Program-made: the position numbers and the translations under genes
Shown: piece by piece, positions 1 through 7,957 of the stretch
Layout of the letters: every line of letters starts with the position of its first letter
Position numbering within the stretch: the stretch's first letter is position 1
The notes under the pieces: model-generated
Told to the model about the DNA's origin: nothing
Database searches by the model: none
Seen by the model: only the letters and a program-made list of their open reading frames with translations
NCBI GenBank assembly: GCA_004335635.1
Contig: QAXH01002756.1
Span: forward strand, 1-12,770
Reading direction: 5' to 3'
Source: Chloromonas sp. AAM2
Taxonomy: Eukaryota > Chlorophyta > Chlorophyceae > Chlamydomonadales > Chlamydomonadaceae
DNA length: 12,770 nt

Positions 1-1
1 C

Positions 2-1165
2 GGTGCCCTCATCGCCTGCACTGGCGACCTGAAGCGCGAGGGTCTGGAGTCCAACTGCCGCACTCCCGGCGTGCACGACCCCCTGGAGCCCGAGTACTCG
101 ATTCTGAAGCAACGCCTGGCCCGTCGCTTGCGGCACGAGGGCGTGGACTCGTCCAAGCTGGATCTGGTCTCGGTGACCAAGGCCGCTGAGCGCACCATCA
201 CATCCGACTTGGAGTATCTCATTGAGAAGGCCGTGGATCCCAAGAAGGCTGACTATGCAGTCTTCACTGGTGTGCAGGTGCGTCAATTTGAACTCTGGCG
301 AATTGCAGCGAGCAAAACCTTAGCGCTTGACCTGAAGCGCGCATGAAGCGTCATTAGCTGCAACTGCTTGTCCCGCACTCAGCATCCTGGCCAGGGTTTG
401 CCTAGTTGCCCACAGGATTCTCACTACGTTCCTTGCTGTGTCCCCTTGCAGATCCACAACTGGGCTTCTAACCTTGATGACCCCACTATCCCATCCATCG
501 AATTTGTTGGTGTGGGCAAGAGCTACGTGGTTGTCAACGGCGTGAAGACCTACCTTGACGTTCACCAGGTGCCCGCCTTGTCGCCCCGCCAGCTGAAGAT
601 CCTTGCCACCACCACCATGCACCCCCAGGAGGCCTCTGCCACCGCTTCCACTGCCGGCGGCATGATCCAGGAGATCCCTCGTGACTACCTGCTCAAGCGC
701 CTGGGCGGCATGGCTGGAAAGACGTGAGTGGCAAACAGTGGCATGGCTGACCTACGTTATTTCCCAGTCCTTTAACTCCAGAGCACCTGGCACATTACGA
801 CTGGCTTGGCGACAGGCCAGGCATTGTTTTCTATGCGCCAAGCCGTCCGGCTACAGAAGTTCAGTTTGCTCTGGATAAAAAGTCTTGAACACCAGCTTTG
901 CTGGCAGTGGCTACAACTCCAGTTGTGATCCATGCATACAAGCCTCTGTGCTTTTCACTGTGTACCAGATGGACTCACCATGTTGTTCTGTTTTGTCCGC
1001 AGCACCCTGGCTGCCGGCACCTCCCCCAGCTGGAAGGACTACATGAAGACCTCCTACGCCGAGGCCCACCCCAACGCCCCTCGCATGGATGAGAAGCTGT
1101 TCCAGGACGCCGAAAGGCACGAAGATGATAAACCTGAACACAACAGCTTTGTGCTCAAGAAATAA
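2..1165 (+). CDS. Unrecognised soluble protein, 3' part of a three-exon gene, truncated at the left edge
   Basis: I do not recognise the family. Exons are 2-277, 452-723 and 1003-1165 (stop TAA). Introns are 278-451 (GTGCGT...TTGCAG, phase 0) and 724-1002 (GTGAGT...CCGCAG, phase 2). The joined frame is 711 bases, giving 236 residues plus stop, and is already open at the left edge, so the start lies outside the window. The partial protein is charged and mixed alpha/beta in character with no membrane segment. The first exon is rich in Lys/Arg/Glu (for example LKQRLARRLRHEG). The second has a hydrophobic strand-like stretch (SIEFVGVGKSYVVVNGVKTY). The C-terminus is strongly hydrophilic and ends SFVLKK. 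Exon codons mostly end in G or C, while the introns are more AT-rich, which supports the exon limits. A TGTAA lies 62 bases after the stop. A conserved algal protein is likely, but its function is unknown. Confidence 0.85.
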
Positions 1166-1226
1166 ACCAAGCATTTGCTATTTGAAGGCATCAACAAGAG
1201 TGCCATGTTGGACTTCCATTGCTTTT

Positions 1227-1231
1227 TGTAA
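1227..1231 (+). terminator. Poly(A) signal TGTAA of the first gene
   Basis: TGTAA, the usual chlorophyte polyadenylation signal, lies 62 bases after the TAA stop at 1163-1165, a normal 3' UTR length for a green alga. The pentamer is seen; its use is inferred. Confidence 0.6.
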
Positions 1232-1494
1232 GAGGCTCTCTGTGGCCGTTTAAACACGTGACTTTTCCCGCTGGCAGAGTCAGTTCAGTGACGGGTGTTG
1301 TTTGCTTCAGAATAACGGAAACGTAAAGTTCTAAAGCAGCACTGTGCAGGGCAATGGTTGCTGTGGCTCGTGGTGAAGTCTCCAACAACCTGGCCCTGCT
1401 TCCCTTGCGGTGTTCCCATTGACACGTGTTTTGTGATAATTACGTTGTGCCGGTGTGCTGGGTTTGTTGCTAGTGCAGCTATTACGCACACCCA

Positions 1495-1499
1495 TTACA
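1495..1499 (-). terminator. Possible minus-strand poly(A) signal TGTAA
   Basis: TTACA on the plus strand reads TGTAA on the minus strand, about 310-380 bases beyond the candidate minus-strand stop codons at 1812 and 1879. It would suit a minus-strand gene ending there, but a pentamer occurs often by chance and that gene is itself unproven. Confidence 0.2.
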
Positions 1500-2954
1500 A
1501 TTACTGGCGCAGGCCGCAACCCGACAAACATGTAGGCGCCGTGCATTGAATCAAGAGTTAGTTGCAAGGGGATGGCTGACAGCGAGTCAACCATTGCTCC
1601 TTGAAGCCAGCTGCATACTTTACAGCGGTCAGAAGCACAGCCACAGCACAGCACAAGAAACGTCTTAGCCAGGACCACTAAAACAGTGTGGCCCGCAGCT
1701 GGAATGATCAAAGTTGACTGCAAATTATCAAACAAAGCCTGGACAACGAAAGATAACGGAAATGCGAGCAATTCAGCTGATTCCTATCAAGAGGAAGAAA
1801 ATGTCAAGTTTTCAGTGTCCAAGGCCTGACCTGCAGGGTATGTCAGTGTTTGCAATTGCTGCAATCACATCAAATCCTTCAGTAGCAGCCTGACATGCCA
1901 TCCCCACTATGTCTTGCTGCTCTGATATGCGAAAATGCAGACCACCAATCAGGCACTCCAAAAACGTCTGATAGCTCCCCATAGCGTAGCTCAAGAATCT
2001 GTAACAGGCTCCACCTTAAATTGTCATCTGAAACACTGCAATTTTTCCCATACAAAAAGTGCTCGAAAGCATTCATTGCCACAGCCTCTGAAGGCGTTAG
2101 GCCCCATGCATACTGACAAAGAGTGCAGATCAGCCACCAGGCGACCTGGGAAAGGTAAGCTGATGCTGGTTTCAAATCAAGGCTGCAGCCAGCGCCTCCA
2201 AACAGCAAGCAGGTGTGCACTGGCCAGTTCTGACACAAGCCATTTGGCGCCAGTAGCCAGAGTGCACAGCTGTTTCCAGTGGAAAAATGGGTCAAGACAT
2301 GTAGCGACACGTGCATTGGGCCTCCTCATCAGTGATGCTGACTGATCAACGCAATGCTTGCTAACTGTACCTAGTTTTACTTGTGGCATGCTTTGAGGGA
2401 CAAAAAAAAGACCAGCACCTGCGGCATAAAAGGCCAGAGCACCACAATACTGCACTTGCTGACAAAGAACTCATCCCAGCCTGGGGGGAGGTGGGATGCA
2501 ACAAACGTCAGGCCAAGTATGCACGTGCCTCATGCCTGCACTGTGTGCGGCACGAGGCACATCAAATTGGCAGCGACCCAGCATGCAGTTTCATAACAAC
2601 CTTGGGAAGATGAATCTGGCCCCAAGGAGCCTTGCCGGGCTGCCAACATGGGGAACTGCAAATGAACATGAAATGCACCAGGCATTGCTCAAAACTAGGT
2701 TTGCCACTGAAGGTCCTCTCAAGGTCCACTTAGCTCCTGGTACCCCTGAGCGTAGAGGACAGCTGCATGCTTCTCCCTCCGCTCAATAACACCTCAAATA
2801 TGCACATGACCAACACTTTGAAATACAATTGACCCAGTGAATTGTCGGGCACCTGAAACAAACTCATGAGATGGGCAGTGTTTTGTTGTCAGGCACCCCC
2901 ACGTCGCTCACAAGACGAGGTCATGCATGTTTTATCCATACATGGCCTGAAGAC

Positions 2955-3169
2955 AAAAAGAAGTTTGCCAGTTCTGGGACAATTCCCTGGAATAGCACTG
3001 GAACCAGTGTGGCAACAGGGACAAGGTGCATGCTGGACATGCTGTAAATCTTCAATTAGTGCCAAGAAAGGATTAGTAGACTTAGCACAGTCACCCACTT
3101 CTACCAAGCCCAACACTGCTTCCAGTGTCACTCTTGAAATTTGTCCCAGAATTGGCAAACTTCTTTTTT
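2955..3169. mobile_element. Foldback / MITE-like element with 28-base terminal inverted repeats
   Basis: The left arm (2955-2982, A-rich then GAAGTTTGCCAGTTCTGGG) is repeated in reverse complement at 3141-3169 with one mismatch (GTTCTGGG against ATTCTGGG) plus one extra A. Further in, CACTGGAACCAGTG on the left pairs with CACTGGAAGCAGTG on the right, so the imperfect inverted arms reach about 60 bases. The element is about 215 bases long with no obvious transposase frame. I see no clear target-site duplication. Shorter relatives lie at 8212-8309 and 10464-10519. This is what a non-autonomous inverted-repeat element looks like; the superfamily is unknown. Confidence 0.6.
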
Positions 3170-3514
3170 GCTTGCCTTGCTGCCAAGCCTGTGCCATGCA
3201 CGATTTGCAGCATGCCATGGGCAGATTGGCTGCGTTTGAAGACCTGCCTAAAAAAAACACACCCTTGAAAAACTGGGCCTTCACTCCATCTCTGTGATAT
3301 CTCACCCCTCTGAACACAGACCAATGAGCCAACCCAAGCCTACTAAGTGCCACTCCATGCGGCGGGCCAATATGGCCATATCAATGCAAAACCCCTCTAC
3401 TGTCAGAGTTGCCGGTGCCAAACCGCAAACAAACGTGTACCAGAAGCCAGTTAGCACCACATTGACGTCTCACAATGCTGCTCACTCGCCAGTTGTTGTC
3501 TCTGCTGAGTCACA

Positions 3515-3532
3515 GCATGCAAACTTGCATGC
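3515..3532. repeat. 18-base near-perfect palindrome
   Basis: GCATGCAA and TTGCATGC flank a 2-base spacer (AC). The arms match completely. It lies about 300 bases beyond the stop of the RR-TZF gene. It could be a protein-binding site or chance; no function can be assigned. Confidence 0.4.
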
Positions 3533-3825
3533 CTGATGAAAGTTGAATGCTCCCCCGCTGTGTAAGGATTTAGCCAGTCCTGGTATTGCATGAATGACGC
3601 TGCCACACATCGCCACAGTAAGAAAGCTCACCTGCTGATCACCAAGGGGTCAATCTAAACCTCCTGTGTGTGCTTGAAGAAAATACCATCATGGTACTGG
3701 GCCATGCCCATGCCACATGCTTATCAGTGCATGTGGAAATACAGCAGTTCTTGTCAAACCATCGAGCTGTACCATGCACCGTCGCACCGCCTGTATCAAA
3801 CAACCTTGCACATTCAACGCGTGGT

Positions 3826-6800
3826 TCAGCGGGTGCTTGCCATGGTGCCATCATGGTGGTTGTAACTGCCCGCATTGCCCATGCCATTGAACCCCAGGCC
3901 CATCCCAGCCGATGCCTGCCCTGCAGCATACGCTGCTGCTGCAGCTGCGGCTGTTGGATGAATGTTGAGAGATGCCAAGTGGTGATTGAGCGCAGCCAGT
4001 GCAGATGGGTCATGTGATGCCGCCGCCGCTACTGACTGCATAGCCATGAGGCCGTTGTGAGCAGGATAACCATACCCATGCTGCATCATCAGTGGATTGC
4101 CTCCTCCCTGCCCCATGCCTTGCCCACCGCTGCCATAACCTCCGCCACCCTTGCCCCGGACACCACCACCACCACCCTGCTGCATCATCATGTGCTGTCC
4201 CATGCCCATGCCCATCCCCATCCCACGCCCGCCGTACCCACCACCAGGAGGCTGCTGCATGTACTCCCCTGGCTGCCCGCCCATGCCATGGTGCCCACCC
4301 ATCCCACCATTCATGCCAGGATGGCCGCCACCAGACTGGCCCGGGCTGTTATGAAACAGTCGACCCAGGTGCTCTCCAGCTGCACTACCTGGCTGTGCCT
4401 GAAGGGCGATCTTCTGCAGGTTGAGCATGGCATTGTCCTTGGGGTTCAGCCCGTGGCGGCGTGCAAACGCATTGGACATGCGAGGCGCTGTGAAACCAAA
4501 CATGGCCGCCGCAACAGAGCCGGAGCTGGGTGAAGCCGTTGCTGTTCCTGGGCCTGTGGAGAGGACCGCACCAGGAGTGACAGCACCGCTTGCTGCAATG
4601 CTGGCATCTGCCATGACCTTAGGAGGCATGGGTGGGGCATGAGGGCCACCAGGCGTGTCTGCTCCGTAAGACATAGCACCAGCGCCTGCCATTCCGTTGC
4701 CCTTGCCACCGTGGTGTGGGTGGGCGTGGTGCATGCCACCGTTACCCTCCCCAGCACCCCTGCCGTTGCCATGATGCTGTGACTGGTACCCGCCCATTCC
4801 CTGCTGCCTCGGCCCGCCCTTGCCACCACCCTGGCGCCCGCCCGGCTGCCCGCTATGGTCTACGCCGCCTGGACCCATGTGCTGTGCAGCAGCTGCCGCA
4901 GCGGCGTCCTCTGCACCAGGTGTCCAAGTGTGCGTAGGCGTTCGCAGCTCAGGCAAGGAATGGGCGAAGAAGCAAATAGGCCGGTGACAGTTGGCTCCAT
5001 CCTTGCACAGCTGTGAAGTGGACAGCAGCAGTGCAAAGGTGAGTTGGCAGGCCGCGAAAAATAATAGTCACGATGAGTATTGCAGCTTGGCTGTCAAGGT
5101 CAGCGTTCAACATTTGCACATAAGAGCAGAGGTCATCACGTTTTGCATACTGTACTGCTCCTGATAGTTTGTGTGCTTGACTTGCTTGCAAGTGCCCAAA
5201 ACCCACGCGCAAACTCATCAGGAGCAGTACAGAAACACGGATAGAAACTTCAACTGCAGTACCAGTCGCTTTCAGGTCATCACACGTCAGCGATTTCAAC
5301 TGCAATAGCACCTGCGGGCAGAGCTCGACCCTCTCGTGATGCACATGCCAGTGTACGTTCACCCACCTGTGTCCTGTAGCGGGATGGATGCAGCCATGCC
5401 TCGAACACGCCATGTGCGTATGGGCACATATCGCCTCTCACGCAGAAACCCTGAATACATACAACTCCAGTGCACCCTTCGATCTCCTGATAAGTGCATC
5501 CTTTGATCTGGGCAGATAGAGAGCATTGAGAGCTGGCGCCGCATCTAACCGAGAGCCGCAAATTCATGTACACTTCTAAGACACCGGATGGAAAACGGCT
5601 GGTGGTATTTGCCTTTGTCTGCACTCAGTAAGTGCACTTACCCCAGCCGCCCTGGTTTGTGAGCTGGTTTGCCTCCTGCCTACCTGTTTGTAATCTGGAC
5701 AGGCAATGGCACAGTAGCGGAACTCGCGGGGATCACGGCGCCTGGCGTTCTCCGTGGGGTGGGAGAAGGGGCATGCGCGCCAGTCATGTGCAAAGCGCTT
5801 GGAGCAGCGCAGCACCTGCACTCGAACATGACTGCCTTTCTGTTTGCTTCTAATGCAAGCTGTTGTTGCCACTGTCACCGCACCGTCACGTGTGACAGCT
5901 GATGCGCAGGTTTTGCCAGATTTACATTTTGCTGTCCATTCCCACTTGACCAGGGCGCACTTGAACCCAATTTCAACGGTAGCAAAAGATTGATGTCTGA
6001 GTGCAGTAGTTGCCTTGAACTGCCATAAGCATACTGTAAGCAATACTGATGGGGGCAGCACTGCAGTGCCTGTAAAGTCTCGTTGATTACATTCAGCGTA
6101 CATGAGCTTCATCCTACACACACCTTGAATGCGAACATGCGGAAGTCATCTGTTGAGTACTCCGGTTGGGTCAGTTCTGATGTAGAGTATGGCAGGCCCT
6201 CCGAGTTGTAGAGGTCCGCCTCACCCTCTTGCTGCAAGGTGATTGGCAACAAATCTTTGCACGATTACCAGACACTGCAGCACCAGGCGTGCCTTCTCAC
6301 AGTTCCCCAGGAAACGCTGTTGCAGAAACACATGTCAATTATATTGTCCCAATGGCAGGCAAGGGCGCGCATTAAAGGGCGTGGCGATTCACCTGGTGCA
6401 GGCTCAAGTGGTGTTGGAGGTCCACGCTGATAGGAAAGCCCGCTGCAACAGTAGCAGTGCTGCCATGGTCAGAAGCTGAGCTGGGAGCACCCAGTGTTCC
6501 TTCACTGAAGTTGCTGTTGAGGTGGTCAGCACCTGTCCCGGCACCAGGCGCCTGCCCAAGGTTGTTTTGGCCCAAACGTCCGGAAGAAGCGCTGTTGGTA
6601 AGAGACTCTCTACTATGCTGCGCTGCTGCTTGAGGCTGCAGGCTGTCGGACGCAGCATTGAGCAACGCCAGCACTTCTTGTTCGCTGTCCCCGTTCGCGG
6701 ACAGGGCCATCTGCGGTCGGGCCGAAAGCATCACATTATATCTCCACGACAATGTGAACCTGCCCTAGTGCACAGTGCTTCTTATTGCAAGCCAGTGAGT

Positions 6801-7238
6801 GACACGAGAAATGTTTCCGACACTCACGGAGATGGAGCTGGTCCCGTCCGGAGCCAGCTGCTTGGGGTCCGCTGCCTTAACACTCAAGAGAAGCTTGAGA
6901 ACTTGAAGCTTTCCGGTGCTGGCTGCATGGTAGGCGCTGAGCATGAGAAGCGTCCGATTCTTCACGCTAACAATGGGCCTGCTAGCTTTCGTAACTGGCT
7001 GCTCGCTCTCCCCGCCTCCATTGCTGCCTGGCTGCTCCTCTGCAGAAGTCCAGTGCAGCACATTGTGCAAACGAGTAGCCTCAACGTCGAGAGCAGGACC
7101 TAAAGCTGCCACATGCGCGGCGTCGTCTTCGACGACAGCCTTGAATAGGCTGCTACTTTCGGCAAGCAAAGGCTGCAGGGAGTTTCCTAAAACGCTGTAA
7201 TGGCCCAACACGCTATCTTGTCCTCTCGGATCCGTCAT
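3826..7238 (-). CDS. Ankyrin / arginine-rich tandem CCCH zinc-finger (RR-TZF) protein, six exons
   Basis: Exons on the minus strand: 7238-6828, 6710-6393, 6231-6124, 5815-5684, 5450-5367 and 5010-3826 (stop TGA). All five introns are GT-AG and phase 0. They give 745 residues. The start is the first ATG in a frame closed by TAA at 7271-7269. Residues about 94-155 form a weak ankyrin pair ([20 protein letters not shown], then DGTSSIS joined to MALSANG). A conserved lead-in, [14 protein letters not shown], precedes the zinc region. The plant-type RR motif is C283-x5-H289-x4-C294-x3-H298. The TZF is C318-x7-C326-x5-C332-x3-H336 and C353-x5-C359-x4-C364-x3-H368, exactly the plant RR-TZF spacing, with every ligand present although the motif is spread over three exons. 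The last about 370 residues are low-complexity, rich in Gly, Met, His, Gln and Ala. In land plants this family binds mRNA in the cytoplasm (processing bodies, stress granules) and controls stability or translation in stress and hormone responses; that role is inferred here. Confidence 0.93.
4145..4330 (-). repeat. Low-complexity Gly/Met coding repeats in the RR-TZF tail
   Basis: Inside the last exon of the RR-TZF gene the DNA becomes a near-repeat of GGCATG/GGGATG and GGTGGTGG units. On the minus strand it encodes runs such as [12 protein letters not shown] and GGGGG. Purine/pyrimidine asymmetry is strong, with the plus strand rich in CCCAT and CCACCACC. The section is prone to length change by slippage and gives long artefactual open frames on the opposite strand. 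Confidence 0.8.
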
Positions 7239-7655
7239 CTGTGTTTCACAGTGCGAAGCTGCTTGCAATTATCTGAATCACGCAGCAGCTCCTGTAAGCC
7301 CACAAGCATCGAACAATCTTGCTGCTTCACTTAGGTGTTTCGATGTGCTCTTCTTAGGGTAGTAACGGCGAAAGTCGTTGGCGTTGCTTCGTTTTGCTAC
7401 CGCCCAGTGACCTTAGCTGTAATAGAAATTGCACCCCATGGCGATGTTAACAGCCTTTACTTCTCTCTTTTCTCAAACCAAGTTGTCAGCAAATGCCGCC
7501 TGCTGCATTCGCATTGTGTGTCATCATCTTGCGCTTAGACAAACTCAGGATCAGGAATGGTGGGACTGGACATACGTGGCGCATGGAACAGACCATCGCA
7601 CAATGGCAAGTGGGTCATGCGTGAACAGCTTCGGAGTTCATCATCATCATCATCA
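7239..7655 (-). promoter_or_regulatory. Spacer holding the RR-TZF 5' UTR and promoter
   Basis: About 400 bases between the candidate FAS1 poly(A) signal and the RR-TZF start ATG (7238-7236, context CACAGATGACG). The promoter and 5' UTR of the RR-TZF gene should lie here because both genes point the same way. I see no TATA box or clear known element. In-frame TAA at 7271-7269 closes the upstream frame. Confidence 0.4.
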
Positions 7656-7656
7656 T
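7639..7656. repeat. (CAT)6 microsatellite
   Basis: Six perfect CAT units, directly beside the TGTAA candidate at 7660-7656. It lies in the presumed 3' UTR or downstream flank of the FAS1 gene. No coding role is likely. Confidence 0.85.
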
Positions 7657-7660
7657 TACA
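7656..7660 (-). terminator. Candidate poly(A) signal TGTAA of the FAS1 gene
   Basis: Minus-strand TGTAA about 300 bases beyond the TAA stop at 7958. It is the first one downstream of the stop. Another TGTAA (7993-7989) lies inside the last coding exon, 31 bases before the stop, and if used would cut the transcript before or near the stop. Confidence 0.45.
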
Positions 7661-7957
7661 TGGCTTATCATGCTTAAACCCACAGCTTCAAAATGAGGAT
7701 ATCTAAAGAACAGCGATCAGCCATTAGCTGCTCAATCAGTACGCGCCTGTCTCATCACCATCCAACTATCTTCCTAGCAGCACTTCAGGCATGCAAAAGC
7801 ACATTCATTGCAATGATTGCAAAACTTCCTTATCTGGTGCGTGGCACACTGACACTGACCAGCATTTTTGCACACGTGCAGACACACGAGAGAGAAAGCA
7901 CACATATATACACATACAGCATAGGTCTCAACGGAGATGCGTTACCCTGGCTGCCTC

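Larger units (their letters stand above)
1812..3620 (-). other. Unresolved run of coding-like minus-strand segments (possible many-exon gene or remnant)
   Basis: Several short open stretches on the minus strand read like protein and are bordered by plausible splice signals, but I could not join them. In 5'-to-3' order: a 42-codon frame from an ATG near 3595 that ends at a GTGAGC donor; a hydrophobic stretch near 3460-3296 (includes MAILARRMEWHLVGLGWLIG) ending at a GTGAGA donor; a segment after a T-rich acceptor near 3240 (QVFKRSQSAHGMLQIVHGTG); small segments near 2770 and 2640; and 2130-1879 after a TTTCCCAG acceptor (includes QYAWGLTPSEAVAMNAFEHF), with an alternative last frame ending at 1812 (FLECLIGGLHFRISEQQDIV). 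No family is recognised. The inverted-repeat element at 2955-3169 would lie inside an intron. It may be a real gene, a decayed one, or chance. Confidence 0.25.

Noticed and set aside
1331..1771. Minus-strand open frame of 146 codons downstream of the first gene
   Set aside because: Composition is unconvincing (scattered Cys, mixed low-complexity), it overlaps the possible poly(A) site, and nothing recognisable is encoded.
1935..2345. Plus-strand open frame of 136 codons
   Set aside because: No splice signals, family motif or poly(A) signal support it; minus-strand frames in the same stretch look more protein-like.
4057..4533. Plus-strand open frame of 158 codons
   Set aside because: It is the antisense shadow of the Gly/Met-rich last exon of the RR-TZF gene; its His/Pro/Thr-rich composition comes from the complementary CCAT and CCACC repeats.
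6522..7103. Plus-strand open frame of 193 codons, the longest on that strand
   Set aside because: It lies opposite exons 1 and 2 of the RR-TZF gene, which has family motifs and consistent splice phases; this frame has neither.
7429..7677. Plus-strand frame with six consecutive His codons, resembling a purification tag
   Set aside because: The His run is a genomic (CAT)6 microsatellite in a non-coding flank; there is no vector sequence around it and no sign of a real gene.
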